A stretch of DNA of 64,000 nucleotides, taken from NCBI RefSeq assembly GCF_009498275.1, contig NZ_CP045643.1, forward strand, positions 5,084,001 to 5,148,000. The letters are read 5' to 3'. The notes below the pieces were generated by a model. The model ran no database searches, had not been told where the DNA came from, and was given only the letters and a program-made list of their open reading frames with translations. Shown here in pieces: positions 53,561 to 62,615 of this stretch. Origin of the DNA: Streptomyces fagopyri. GTDB lineage: Bacteria > Actinomycetota > Actinomycetes > Streptomycetales > Streptomycetaceae. Position 1 is the stretch's first letter, and every line of letters starts with the position of its first letter. The translations under genes were made by a program, and so were the position numbers.

Positions 53561-53739
53561 TTCCTCCCCCGGACGGCCGTGAACGCGAGGACACCGACGG
53601 ACGTCCCTCCTCGATCACCACGGCCGGCGGCCCCCTACCTCCGCGGACGCCGGTTTCCGATGGTCCTGCTCCCGATGGTCCTGCTTCCGGCGGCCCGGTT
53701 CCCGGCGGCCCGGCTCCCGGGGCGTCTGCTCGCGGAGTG

Positions 53740-54303
53740 TCAGCCCAGCTGCCGGTAGCGCCCCTTGAAATGCACCAGTGGCCCCCCGTCCGCGCTCGGC
53801 ACCGACGCCGTCAGCACCCGCCCGACGACGAGCGTGTGGTCGCCCGCGGTGACCCGCTGCTCGGTGCGGCACTCCAGGGTCGCCAGGGCGCCGCCCACCA
53901 GGGGTGCCCCGGCCGCCTCGCCGCGGACGTACGGGATGTCCTCGAAGAGCAGACGGTCGCTGATGCGGCCCTTCATGGCGAAGCGGCCGGCGATGTGGCG
54001 CTGGCTCTCGGCGAGCACGGAGACGCCCCACAGGGGCTGTTCGTCGAGGAGGTCGTCCATACGGGAGCCCTCGCGCAGGCTGACCATGACCAGCGGCGGG
54101 TCCAGGGACACGGACACGAACGCCGTCGCCGTCATGCCGACGTCCTCGCCGCCGGGTCCTTCCGGGTCCAGCGCGGGCTCGTGCGCGGTCACCAGGACCA
54201 CACCCGCGGCCAGCCGGGACATGGCGGCGCGGAACTCGTCGTTGCTCACCCCCTCAGCATGCACGGAGGGGGTGGAAGGAACGGCAGGGGGAGTGTTCAG
54301 CAC
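53740..54303 (-). CDS. Flavin reductase-like domain protein
   Basis: The 187-aa protein belongs to the flavin reductase (FMN-binding split barrel) family: DEFRAAMSRLAAGVVLVTA, GMTATAFVSVSLDPPLVMVS (flavin-binding), GVSVLAESQRHIAGRFA and a final GDHTLVVGRVL and GPLVHFKGRYRQL. Such enzymes supply reduced FMN/FAD to two-component monooxygenases. No monooxygenase is adjacent. The GTG at 54303 has no clear ribosome-binding site; a GTG about 20 codons further in (SNDEFRAAM) is also possible. Confidence 0.88.
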   Translation of the reverse strand: MLNTPPAVPSTPSVHAEGVSNDEFRAAMSRLAAGVVLVTAHEPALDPEGPGGEDVGMTATAFVSVSLDPPLVMVSLREGSRMDDLLDEQPLWGVSVLAESQRHIAGRFAMKGRISDRLLFEDIPYVRGEAAGAPLVGGALATLECRTEQRVTAGDHTLVVGRVLTASVPSADGGPLVHFKGRYRQLG

Positions 54304-54415
54304 GCCGAAACGCTAGTCTCCGACCCGGGGCGTCCACATCGGACCTCGGTCCGAGCCGGGTCCTAGGTCCCAGGACGGACACAACCGCTCACAGTGTCTG
54401 CACGGCATCTAAATA

Positions 54416-54490
54416 TGTGTTCAGTTAACACACGGGGAAAATGCAGAAACCCCACTCAATTGTTCATCTTACGCTGTGACTTGAGTCACA
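54416..54490. promoter_or_regulatory. Two palindromes upstream of cdgB, possible BldD sites
   Basis: TGTGTT-CAGTT-AACACA (54416-54432) and the perfect palindrome TGTGACT-TG-AGTCACA (54475-54490) lie 185-260 bp upstream of cdgB, in an AT-rich 372-bp space shared with the divergent flavin reductase gene. The second fits the loose BldD pattern (GTGA..TCAC). In S. coelicolor cdgB is a direct BldD target, which makes this reading likely but not proven. Confidence 0.5.
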
Positions 54491-54675
54491 GGGGCCATAT
54501 TTTGTTGACCCTGTGTACCGAGTGGGCAGCGCGCTGTGATTCAGTGGCGGGGAAGCTGCACGAGAAGCTACCAACCAGTACGCGTAAGAGAACTCAGGTA
54601 CAGAGAACCGGTACAGAGAACCAGGAACGCCGAAGACAACCCTGGAGTTGCTGCGAGGTCTCGAGGGGAGGGCGA

Positions 54676-56367
54676 ATGGAGACCGAGTCGGAGCCCTACG
54701 TCCGTCTTGCGACCCTGCGGCAGCTGCATCAGGTGATGGCGGACATGAACACCGCGCGGAGCCTGGCGGACACGCTGCAGACCGTCGCCGACGGCGTGGT
54801 CACGGGCCTCGGCTACGAGCTGGCGTGTGTCAACCTCGTACGCCCCGACGGCGACCTGGTGGTCGCCGCGCTCGCCGGCAACTCCGCGGCCGAGGCGCTG
54901 ATCACCGGCCGGGTCGGCTCCCGTACCTCCTGGGACCGCCGGCTGAACATGGGCGAGGCCTGGGGCGACCTGCGTTTCATACCGCACACCGAGGGCTGGG
55001 TCCTCGACGACGACGACGTACCGCAGTGGTACACCGACGGTCCCGCGCCGCGCTTCGAGGACGAGTGGCACCCCTCCGACCGCCTCTTCGCGCCGATGTA
55101 CACCCCCGGCGTCGGCGGCAACACGGGCGAACTCATCGGTGTCCTGTCCGTGGACCGGCCGCGCAACGGACGGCAGCCCGGCGCCTGGGGCCGTGAGGCC
55201 CTGCAGATGTACGCCTTCCAGGCCGCCATCGCGATCAGCAACGCACGTCTGCGGGCCAACATGCAGCGCGCCCTGGTCCGCCTGGAGCGCGAGCAACAGG
55301 CCCTGCGCGCCAGCGAGGAGAGCTTCCGCCAGGCCTTCGAGTACGCGCCCTCCGGCATGGCCATCGCCGAAATGGGCGGCGACCAGCACGGACGCATCCT
55401 GCGCACCAACGACGCCCTGTGCCGCCTGCTCGGCCGTCCCGCCTCCGCGATGCGCCGCTACTCCTTCTCCGACCTCGTGCACCCCGAGGACATCGGCACC
55501 CTGCTGCGCACCTCGGCCGAGGGCGGCCGCGCGGAGCTCAGGCTCGGACGCCGCGACGGCACCTATGTCTGGGTCTCGCTGCGCAACTCCGTCGTCGCGG
55601 ACGCCGCCGACGGACCGCGCTTCCTGCTCACACACGTCGAGGACATAGAGGAGCGCAAGCGCCGCGAGCTCCAGCTCGCGCACCGCGCCTCGCACGACTC
55701 GCTCACCGGCCTGCCGAACTCGGCGGAGCTGCGCTCCCGCCTCGGCTCCCGGCTGTGCCAGCGCCCACAGGCCCTCCAGCCCGGCGCGGTCGAGTCGCTG
55801 GACGCCGCCTACGGACACGGGCCGTACGCGGAGCAGGCCGCCGAGCACAGCGGCTTCGACGGGCACGCGGCCGCACACGGCTTCGACTTCGGGCCGGGCG
55901 CGGCGGCGTACGACGCCTTCGACCACCATGTGCACACCATCGCGCCCGAGGGGGAGACGGACGACGGCGCCAAGGGGCTCGCGGTGCTCTTCTGTGACCT
56001 CGACGGCTTCAAGTCGATCAACGACCGGTTCGGCCACAACGCGGGCGACGCCGTACTCATCGAGGTCGCCCGGCGCCTGACCAACGGCGTCCGGGACGGT
56101 GACACGGTCGCCCGGCTCGGCGGTGACGAGTTCGTGGTGCTCGCCGACGGCCTCGGCCGGGCGGACGCGGCGGACCTCGCCGTACGGCTGCGGAACGCGA
56201 TCATCCCGCCGATCCGGGTCGACGGCCGGGCGGTCCGGGTGGGCGCCAGCTTCGGCATCGGATGGGCGCACTGCGGCATGACGGCGGACGAGGTCTTGAA
56301 ATCCGCTGACGAACGGATGTACGTGGAGAAACGGTCTCGTCCCAAACAGCATCGGCGTGCCGGATAA
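54676..56367 (+). CDS. cdgB: Diguanylate cyclase CdgB (GAF-PAS-GGDEF)
   Basis: The 563-aa protein has a GAF domain (about residues 20-190), a PAS/PAC domain (215-330, with VHPEDIGTLL and THVEDIEERK) and a GGDEF domain (340-555) with intact RLGGDEFVVL (GGDEF 482-486) and an RDGD inhibitory I-site five residues before it. A 70-residue Ala/His/Gly-rich insertion splits the GGDEF domain after LTGLPN. It makes cyclic di-GMP, which through BldD controls development. GGGGAGGG precedes the ATG. Identity with CdgB is based on domain order and neighbours. Confidence 0.9.
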   Translation: METESEPYVRLATLRQLHQVMADMNTARSLADTLQTVADGVVTGLGYELACVNLVRPDGDLVVAALAGNSAAEALITGRVGSRTSWDRRLNMGEAWGDLRFIPHTEGWVLDDDDVPQWYTDGPAPRFEDEWHPSDRLFAPMYTPGVGGNTGELIGVLSVDRPRNGRQPGAWGREALQMYAFQAAIAISNARLRANMQRALVRLEREQQALRASEESFRQAFEYAPSGMAIAEMGGDQHGRILRTNDALCRLLGRPASAMRRYSFSDLVHPEDIGTLLRTSAEGGRAELRLGRRDGTYVWVSLRNSVVADAADGPRFLLTHVEDIEERKRRELQLAHRASHDSLTGLPNSAELRSRLGSRLCQRPQALQPGAVESLDAAYGHGPYAEQAAEHSGFDGHAAAHGFDFGPGAAAYDAFDHHVHTIAPEGETDDGAKGLAVLFCDLDGFKSINDRFGHNAGDAVLIEVARRLTNGVRDGDTVARLGGDEFVVLADGLGRADAADLAVRLRNAIIPPIRVDGRAVRVGASFGIGWAHCGMTADEVLKSADERMYVEKRSRPKQHRRAG

Positions 56368-56495
56368 GTCACAGGTCAGTGGGTTGATGCGGTGAAGGCC
56401 ACCCGTTTGGCCCCCTGGGAGCGGGTAGGCTCGCCCTCCACGTGCTTCATTTCGTGTACCGCATCTGTACCGCACCTGTTGAGGAGTACCTAGGG

Positions 56496-57488
56496 ATGAC
56501 GCCCGGCAACAACGGCGCGAGCACGCCCGAGGACGACGACCCGTTCGGCTACCTGTACGCCGACGGTCAGGCCAACGGCGCCACCCCGCCCAGCGGAGGT
56601 GGCGGCTACGGCTACCCGGGCTCGGTCAACCGGGTGCGGGCGGTCGGCGAACGCCAGTACGGTCAGCAGCAGCCCGGCTACGGTCAGCAGCAGGCCGCCG
56701 CCCCCACCGCGCCCTACGGCCAGGTCCCGCAGCAGGGGACCTACGGTCAGCCCGGTCAGCAGCAGCCCGGCTACGGCCAGCCGAACGCGCACTACGCGGC
56801 ACCCGAGACGGGCCCCGGCGGTGCGACGACCTCCCGTCAGTCGTCCGGCGGTGGCGGCCGCGGTCGCGGCCCGAACACCAAGGGTCTGCTGATCGGCGCG
56901 ATCGCCGTGGTCGCGGCCGTCGTCATCGGCATCGGCATCGCCATGATGGGCGGCGACTCGAGCGGCGACAAGGACAAGGGCGGCGACCAGGCCGGCTCCA
57001 CGCCGTCGACGAGCGCGTCGGCGAGCGCCGAGACCAGTTCGCCCGCGGCGGCGGGCGAACTGCCGAAGTCGGACGCGAAGGCGCTGCGGCTCGAGGGCGG
57101 TACCACGACGGCTTCCGACGTCAAGGGCGCGAAGGCGGCCGGCGGCGTGTACGTGAACGGTTTCAACCAGGTGGGCGCCAAGGCCGTCTGGACCGTCAAC
57201 GGCATCGACAAGGCGGGCGCGTACCGGCTGGATGTGGCCTATGGCATCCCGGGCGTCGACGCCAACGCGACGCTGGTGGTCAACGGCAAGGCCAACACGC
57301 AGCCGCTGAACATGAAGAACTTCGTGGGCGAGGCGCAGGCTCCGAAGGGCAACTGGGAGAAGGGCTGGCAGACGACCTGGGCCCAGGTCAACCTGAACAA
57401 GGGGACGAACGTCATCGAGATCACCTGCGCCACGGGAAACCAGTGCGAGGCGTATCTCGACCAGGTCGGGCTCAGCAAGCTCAAGTAG
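56496..57488 (+). CDS. Membrane-anchored protein with carbohydrate-binding (CBM35/6-like) domain
   Basis: The 330-aa protein begins MTPGNNGASTPEDDDPFGYL, then a disordered YGQQQPGYG-rich tail of about 130 residues, one membrane helix (GLLIGAIAVVAAVVIGIGIAM), a Ser/Thr-rich spacer and a C-terminal beta-sandwich (LEGGTTTASDVKGAKAAGGV, AYRLDVAYGIPG, WAQVNLNKGTNVIEITCAT) typical of CBM35/CBM6 sugar-binding modules. It probably displays a glycan-binding domain on the cell surface. It follows cdgB in the same direction, 128 bp on. Confidence 0.82.
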   Translation: MTPGNNGASTPEDDDPFGYLYADGQANGATPPSGGGGYGYPGSVNRVRAVGERQYGQQQPGYGQQQAAAPTAPYGQVPQQGTYGQPGQQQPGYGQPNAHYAAPETGPGGATTSRQSSGGGGRGRGPNTKGLLIGAIAVVAAVVIGIGIAMMGGDSSGDKDKGGDQAGSTPSTSASASAETSSPAAAGELPKSDAKALRLEGGTTTASDVKGAKAAGGVYVNGFNQVGAKAVWTVNGIDKAGAYRLDVAYGIPGVDANATLVVNGKANTQPLNMKNFVGEAQAPKGNWEKGWQTTWAQVNLNKGTNVIEITCATGNQCEAYLDQVGLSKLK

Positions 57489-57491
57489 GAA

Positions 57492-57530
57492 CGCGAGGGC
57501 CCTCCCCGGGACAGGGGCAGGGCCCTCGCG
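57492..57530. terminator. 12-bp perfect hairpin, two-way
   Basis: CGCGAGGGCCCT pairs with AGGGCCCTCGCG around a loop that itself contains CCCC and GGGG. It lies between the convergent CBM and SH3 genes. Confidence 0.8.
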
Positions 57531-57548
57531 CCGTCGTCGCGGGTCAGC

Positions 57549-57929
57549 TCACTCGACGCGGCCCCACTCGAGGCAGCGGGTCGCCGCGTAGGCCTTCCTG
57601 CCCGCCCAGCGGACTTCGTGCCACTGCTTCTCGGTCGGCGAACCGCTGGTGCACTTGTAGGTGCCCCCCGTGACGCTGCTGCATCCGGAGACCCAGCACT
57701 TGACCCGGTCGCCCTTCTTCAGGGTGCCGACCTTCCGTGCGGTGGTGCTGGGCTTCTCCCGGATGGTGACGTCGCGGGTGTCGTTCCACCCGCCGCCCCA
57801 CTCCTGGGCGGTGGCGGAGACCCTGCCGGCCTCCGGGGCCGCCGAGGCCGCGGAGTTCATGGTGGCGACGAGACCCAGCGAGGCGATTCCGACAGCCGCG
57901 AGCCGTGCGGCCATAGCCGTTCTGCTCAT
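57549..57929 (-). CDS. Secreted small SH3-like domain protein
   Basis: The 126-aa protein has a signal peptide (MSRTAMAARLAAVGIASLGL, cleavage after ASA near residue 30) and a bacterial SH3-type domain: VTIREKPSTTARKVGTLKKGDRV, four cysteines (KCWVSGCSS, YKCTSG, RCLEW) that should form disulphides, and WHEVRWAGRKAYAA. Such domains bind cell-wall peptides. GGGGGAAAA precedes the ATG at 57929. Confidence 0.82.
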   Translation of the reverse strand: MSRTAMAARLAAVGIASLGLVATMNSAASAAPEAGRVSATAQEWGGGWNDTRDVTIREKPSTTARKVGTLKKGDRVKCWVSGCSSVTGGTYKCTSGSPTEKQWHEVRWAGRKAYAATRCLEWGRVE

Positions 57930-58017
57930 TTTTCCCCCAACAAGACTGATCTTACGGTCACAGATGATCTTTGGTGGAAAAATGCGATATCGGTAGAGCA
58001 TTTTCGGCCAGTAAGGG

Positions 58018-58944
58018 CTACACCGGCTGGCCGACCATGACAGGTACCCTCCCGAGCAGTTCCTCGTACGCTTCCCGGTCGAACTCGCCGGCTACCGGGG
58101 CCAGTACGGTCGCCGTGGCCAGGGCGGCGGCCCGTGCCAGGCGCTCCGGCCACGGCAGATGTTCCACCAGTCCCGACAGCAGGCCCGCGACCACCGAGTC
58201 GCCCGCGCCCGTCGGATTGCCGTGCACCCGGCGGGGCGGGGTGGCCCGCCAGAGGCCCTCCGGCGTGTGGGCGAGCAGTCCCTGGTCGCCCAGGGAGGCC
58301 ACCACGGCGTGCGCCCCGCGCCTGCGGGCGTCACGGGTCGCCTGCAACGGCTCGTGGGAGCCGGTGAGTTCGGCCAGTTCGTCGGCGTTCGGCTTGACGA
58401 TGTCGGGGCGGGCGGCGACCCCCCGGCGCAGCGGTTCGCCGCTGGTGTCCAGGAGGACCGGGACGGCCGTCGCGCGGGCCGCGCGGATCAGCCCCGCGTA
58501 CGCGCCCACCGGCACCCCCGGCGGCAGGCTGCCGCACAGGGCCACCGCCGAGGCGGAGCGCAGCAGATGCTCGTACGTCTCCTGGAAGGCCGCCCACTCC
58601 GCCGGGGTTGTCTGCGGACCCGGCTCGTTGAGCTGAGTGGTGTCACCCGTCGTCGTGTCGACCACGGCTATCGTGCGGCGCGTCGGGCCGGACACCGGCA
58701 CCAGCGCATCCACCAGGCCGGGGCTGCCGGTGAGTTGCTCCCGCAGGGAACGGCCGGTGGCGCCGCCGGCGAAGCCCGTGACCGTCACCCGGTGGCCGAG
58801 GGCGGCGAGCACCCGCGCCACGTTCAGCCCCTTGCCGCCGGGGCGTTCGGTGACCTCGGTGATCCGGTGCGAGGTGTGCGGACGCAGGGACCGTACGCGG
58901 TAGGTGATGTCGACCGCGGTGTTCAGTGTGACCGTGAGGATCAC
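58018..58944 (-). CDS. 1-phosphofructokinase-family (PfkB) hexose kinase
   Basis: The 308-aa kinase begins MILTVTLNTAVDITYRVRSL, has the sugar-binding RPGGKGLNVARVLAALG (PfkB signature 1), VKPNADELAELTG and the catalytic NPTGAGDSVVAGLL (anion hole and Asp). This fits FruK/LacC-type kinases of phosphosugars (fructose-1-P, tagatose-6-P). No PTS genes adjoin it, so the substrate is unclear; the neighbouring nagA-nagK suggests amino-sugar metabolism. Confidence 0.9.
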   Translation of the reverse strand: MILTVTLNTAVDITYRVRSLRPHTSHRITEVTERPGGKGLNVARVLAALGHRVTVTGFAGGATGRSLREQLTGSPGLVDALVPVSGPTRRTIAVVDTTTGDTTQLNEPGPQTTPAEWAAFQETYEHLLRSASAVALCGSLPPGVPVGAYAGLIRAARATAVPVLLDTSGEPLRRGVAARPDIVKPNADELAELTGSHEPLQATRDARRRGAHAVVASLGDQGLLAHTPEGLWRATPPRRVHGNPTGAGDSVVAGLLSGLVEHLPWPERLARAAALATATVLAPVAGEFDREAYEELLGRVPVMVGQPV

Positions 58945-59006
58945 CTGGGCCGACCTCCCCCGATGCGCTTGCCGACAGTTCCGGAGGCACGATCATGCCA
59001 AACGCG

Positions 59007-59042
59007 ACGGCGGTCGGCCCAGTCCCCCGGGCCGACCGCCGT
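59007..59042. terminator. 14-bp perfect hairpin after nagA
   Basis: ACGGCGGTCGGCCC pairs with GGGCCGACCGCCGT around AGTCCCCC. It lies 20 bp past the nagA stop and separates nagA-nagK from the sugar kinase. Confidence 0.85.
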
Positions 59043-59061
59043 ACGGCAACAAACGGATGAA

Positions 59062-60207
59062 TCAGCCCAGTTGGGGATCGACCACCCACTCGCCCTTGCG
59101 CATCACGCCCTTGAGCGCGAACTCCGCGTCGAGAACCACCAGGTCGGCGTCCTTGCCCGGCTCCAGCGAGCCGACCCTGTCGTACGCGCCGAGCAGCTTG
59201 GCCGGGTTGGCGGACAGGGCCGCGACGACGGCCTCGACCGGCAGCCGGTCGACCGTGACCGCCCGCTGGAAGGCGCGGTCCAGGGTGAGGGTGGAGCCCG
59301 CGATCGAGCCGCCCTCCACCAGCCGCGCGACACCCTCGCTGACCTCGACCTCCAGCGGGCCGAGCAGATAGCGGCCGTCACCGAAGCCCGCCGCGTCCAT
59401 GGCGTCCGTGATGAACGCCACCCGGTCAGCGCCCGCGTGATGGAACGCCAGCTGGAGGGCGGCCGGGTGGAGATGGGTCCCGTCGTTGATCAGCTCGACG
59501 GTGATCCGCTCGTCCTCCAGGAGGGCGGTGATGGGCCCCGGCGTGCGGTGGCCGAGCGGGGGCATCGCGTTGAACAGGTGCGTGGCCACGGTCGCGCCCG
59601 CGTCGATGGCCTCCACCGTCTGCTCGTACGTCGCGTCCGTGTGCCCGATCGCCGCGATCACCCCGTGCTCCGCCAGCAGGCGCACGGAGTCGAGGCCGCC
59701 CGGCAGTTCCGTGGCGAGGGTGACCATGCGGGCCCGGCCGCGCGCGGCGTCGATCAGCTTGCGGACCTCGGCCGGGTCCGGGTCGCGCAGCAGTTCCTCG
59801 GAGTGCGCGCCCTTGCGGCACGGCGAGATGAACGGGCCCTCGAAGTGGATGCCCGCGATGTCGCCCTGCTCGGCCAGCTCGGAGAGCAGTCCGGCGCGCT
59901 GCGCCAGGCCGTCCATGTCACCGGTGACGGTCGAGGCGACGACGGTGGTGGTGCCGTGCAGCCGGTGCGTGTGCACGCCCCGCAGGACCTCCTCGACGGT
60001 GCCGGAGGTGAAGGAGGCGCCGCCGCCGCCGTGGTTGTGCAGGTCGACGAAGCCGGGGACGAGCCAGTGGCCCGACAGATCGGTGGCCGGGGTGTCGTCG
60101 GCCGCGCTCCCGGCGATGCGCGTGCCGTCGACGATCACGCGTCCGCCGTCGACGACCCCGGTGGGCAGGACCACCCTGGCACCGGAGAGAACCTTGCTAG
60201 GGGCCAT
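59062..60207 (-). CDS. nagA: N-acetylglucosamine-6-phosphate deacetylase
   Basis: The 381-aa amidohydrolase has the metal-binding VDLHNHGGGG, the GIHFEGPFISP motif, GHTDATYEQT with catalytic His, HLFNAMPPLGHR and the active-site Asp in ITDAMDAAG. It converts GlcNAc-6-P to glucosamine-6-P, which in Streptomyces is the inducer that releases DasR. The ATG at 60207 overlaps the nagK stop by one base (TGATG), so the two are translationally coupled. Confidence 0.96.
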   Translation of the reverse strand: MAPSKVLSGARVVLPTGVVDGGRVIVDGTRIAGSAADDTPATDLSGHWLVPGFVDLHNHGGGGASFTSGTVEEVLRGVHTHRLHGTTTVVASTVTGDMDGLAQRAGLLSELAEQGDIAGIHFEGPFISPCRKGAHSEELLRDPDPAEVRKLIDAARGRARMVTLATELPGGLDSVRLLAEHGVIAAIGHTDATYEQTVEAIDAGATVATHLFNAMPPLGHRTPGPITALLEDERITVELINDGTHLHPAALQLAFHHAGADRVAFITDAMDAAGFGDGRYLLGPLEVEVSEGVARLVEGGSIAGSTLTLDRAFQRAVTVDRLPVEAVVAALSANPAKLLGAYDRVGSLEPGKDADLVVLDAEFALKGVMRKGEWVVDPQLG

Positions 60208-61157
60208 CAGATGGTTACCTCCGAGCGGTCGGTGTGGGAAGTTTCGAGCAGGTCCCAGGCCAGCAGGCCCGCGCCCAGGCAGCCGGCCGTGTCCCCGAGG
60301 GCCGCCGGGACGATCGACGGCAGCTTCTGGAAGGTGACGCGTCGCTCCACCGCGGCCCGCAGGGGTGTGAACAGGGTCTCCCCGGCCTCGGCGAGACCGC
60401 CACCGATGATCAGGGTGCGCGGGTCCAGCAGGGTGAGCGCGGTGACGAGTCCGTCGGCGAGCGCGTCGACGGCGTCCTGCCAGACCCGTACGGCCCGCGC
60501 GTCCCCCGCCGCCACGGCCTGCGCGCAGTCCGCCGCGTCGGCGTCGGGTGACCCGGAGGTCTCGGCCCAGGCCTGGCTGACGGCCGCCGCGGACGCGTAC
60601 CGCTCCAGACAGCCGTGCTGTCCGCACGGGCACGCGGTGCCCCCGGGGCGTACGACGATGTGGCCGATCTCGCCGGCGAAGCCGTGCGCGCCCGCCTCCA
60701 CCCCGCCGTCGATGCCGATGGCGCCCGCGATGCCGGTGCCGAGGGGGACGAACAGGAAGCGGTCGGCCCCCTGCCCCGCGCCGATCCGGCCCTCCGCGAG
60801 GCCGCCGGTGCGCACGTCGTGCCCGAGCGCCACCGGCACCCCGCCCAGCCGCTCGCCGAGCAGCCGGCGCATCGGTACGTCGCGCCAGCCGAGGTTGGCC
60901 GAGTAGACGGCGGTGCCGCTGCCGGCGTCCACGATGCCGGGAACGGCGACCCCGGCGGCGGCGGCGGGTGTGCCGAAGAGCCGCTCGCCGTGCGCGCGCA
61001 GTTCGGCCGCGAAGTCGAGGATCGTGCCGACCACGGCGTCCGGGCCGCGTTCCCGGCCGGTGGCGTGGCGGGCCTGGTGGAGCAACTCGCCCGCCGGCCC
61101 GACCAGGGCGGCCTTCATCCCGGTGCCGCCCACATCGAGGGCGATGACATGTCTCAC
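60207..61157 (-). CDS. nagK: ROK-family N-acetylglucosamine kinase
   Basis: The 316-aa ROK kinase has the ATP loop ALDVGGTGMKAALVG, FVPLGTGIAGAIGIDG, EIGHIVVRPGGTACPCGQ followed by HGCLERYAS (ROK zinc motif CxCGxxGCxE) and GGGLAEAGE. Glucokinase-like relatives in this nagA context phosphorylate GlcNAc at C6, giving the NagA substrate. It is the first gene of the operon with nagA; two dre-like DasR sites lie upstream. Confidence 0.93.
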   Translation of the reverse strand: MRHVIALDVGGTGMKAALVGPAGELLHQARHATGRERGPDAVVGTILDFAAELRAHGERLFGTPAAAAGVAVPGIVDAGSGTAVYSANLGWRDVPMRRLLGERLGGVPVALGHDVRTGGLAEGRIGAGQGADRFLFVPLGTGIAGAIGIDGGVEAGAHGFAGEIGHIVVRPGGTACPCGQHGCLERYASAAAVSQAWAETSGSPDADAADCAQAVAAGDARAVRVWQDAVDALADGLVTALTLLDPRTLIIGGGLAEAGETLFTPLRAAVERRVTFQKLPSIVPAALGDTAGCLGAGLLAWDLLETSHTDRSEVTI

Positions 61158-61185
61158 GGGGGACAGTGTCGCCCCTTACCCCAGG

Positions 61186-61219
61186 AGAGGTCTAGTCCAC
61201 TCACGTGGTGTAGACCTTG
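61186..61219. promoter_or_regulatory. Tandem DasR operators (dre) between nagK and the sugar-binding gene
   Basis: AGAGGTCTAGTCCACT (61186-61201) matches the dre consensus ACTGGTCTAGACCAGT (outer bases variable) at 14 of 16 positions. CGTGGTGTAGACCTTG (61204-61219) matches 11 of 16. They lie 29 bp upstream of nagK and 77 bp upstream of the divergent sugar-binding gene, so DasR could repress both. Confidence 0.7.
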
Positions 61220-61295
61220 TATCCGCATTCCGAGACGGATGCAATGGACGCAGAAGCAAAGACGGCAACACGGCGCAGGGGTGGGAGACGACAGG

Positions 61296-62561
61296 GTGCA
61301 GCGACGTAGGACTGGACTGGTCGCGGTGATGTCCGCGCTGGGCATGACGGCGACCCTCGCGGGCTGCGGCAGCTCGGACGGGTCCGGAGACGTGACCCTC
61401 GAACTCGTGGCGGCCGACTACGGCGACTCCAGGGCCAACAGCTCCCAGAAGTACTGGGACACGGTGGTCAAGGGGTACGAGACCGCCCACCCGGGTGTGC
61501 GTGTCGAGGTCACCGTGTACCCGTGGACCGATGTCGACCGCAAGGTCGCCGAGCGGGTGGCGGCGGGCCGGGCGCCCGACATGGCGCAGATCGGCGCGTA
61601 CGCCGACTACGCCGCCAAGGGCGGGCTCTACAGCGCCGATCAGGTGCTTTCCATCCCCGTCCAGGCCGACTTCGTCTCCCAGCTCACCGAGGCGGGGCAG
61701 ATGAACCGGGTGCAGTACGGCATGCCCTTCGCGGCCTCCACGCGACTGCTGTTCTTCAACAAGAAGCTCTTCGCGGACGCCGGCCTCACGCCGCCGCGGA
61801 GCTGGAGCGAGCTCGCGGCCGACGCGGCGGCGCTCAAGGCGCGGGGCGTGAAGTTCCCCTACGCGCTGCCGCTGGGCCCGGAGGAGGCGCAGGCGGAGAC
61901 CATGCAGTGGCTGCTGAGCGGCGGCGACAGCTACACCGACGACGTCGGCACGTACCACCTCGACTCGACGGAGAACGTCGACACCCTCACCTGGCTCAAG
62001 AACGAACTGGTCGGTAAGGGGCTCACCGGACCCGTCGCACCTGCCAAGCTCAACCGTGCGGACGCTTTCGCGGCGTTCGCCCGGGGTGAGGTCGGGATGC
62101 TCAACGGGCACCCCACTCTGATGAAGGCGGCGGCCGACAAGGGCGTGCGGTTCGGCATGGTGCCGATGCCGGGCGTCAACGGCAGGGCCAAGGCGACGAT
62201 GGGTGTCGCCGACTGGATGATGGCGTTCAAGCACAACGGCCACCGGGAGCAGATCGGGTCGTTCCTGGACTACGTGTACAGCGAGAAGAACGTGCTCGCC
62301 TTCTCCCACGAGTACGACCTGCTGCCGGTGACGACGTCCGCGTCCCAGGCGATGAGCGCCGACACGCACGACAAGGAGTTCGCCCCGTTCCTCGGCGAGC
62401 TGCCCACCTCGCAGCTCTATCCGGTCGGCAAGACCTCCTGGGCGTCCGTCAGCGCGGACATCAAGCAGGACATCGGCAAGGCGGTCGGTCCCGGCGGAAG
62501 CCCGGCCGGGGTCCTCGGCGCGCTGCAGCGGACGGCGACCATCAGGGACAGCACGGACTGA
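61296..62561 (+). CDS. ABC sugar transporter substrate-binding lipoprotein
   Basis: The 421-aa protein starts at a GTG (GGGAG upstream) with a lipoprotein signal ending ATLAGC. The mature part is a CUT1-type binding protein (VKGYETAHPGVRVEVTVYPW, RAPDMAQIGAYADYAAKGGL, MPFAASTRLLFFNKKLFADAGL, GVADWMMAF). No permease genes follow, so it must pair with permeases elsewhere and probably with MsiK. The shared dre region suggests uptake of an amino sugar or other DasR-controlled sugar. An in-frame GTG 15 bases upstream is an alternative start. Confidence 0.88.
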   Translation: MQRRRTGLVAVMSALGMTATLAGCGSSDGSGDVTLELVAADYGDSRANSSQKYWDTVVKGYETAHPGVRVEVTVYPWTDVDRKVAERVAAGRAPDMAQIGAYADYAAKGGLYSADQVLSIPVQADFVSQLTEAGQMNRVQYGMPFAASTRLLFFNKKLFADAGLTPPRSWSELAADAAALKARGVKFPYALPLGPEEAQAETMQWLLSGGDSYTDDVGTYHLDSTENVDTLTWLKNELVGKGLTGPVAPAKLNRADAFAAFARGEVGMLNGHPTLMKAAADKGVRFGMVPMPGVNGRAKATMGVADWMMAFKHNGHREQIGSFLDYVYSEKNVLAFSHEYDLLPVTTSASQAMSADTHDKEFAPFLGELPTSQLYPVGKTSWASVSADIKQDIGKAVGPGGSPAGVLGALQRTATIRDSTD

Positions 62562-62615
62562 GGGCGGCGCGGACCGGCGGCGCGGGTGTCGGTGGGCGGG
62601 GTTACGGTGCTTTCC

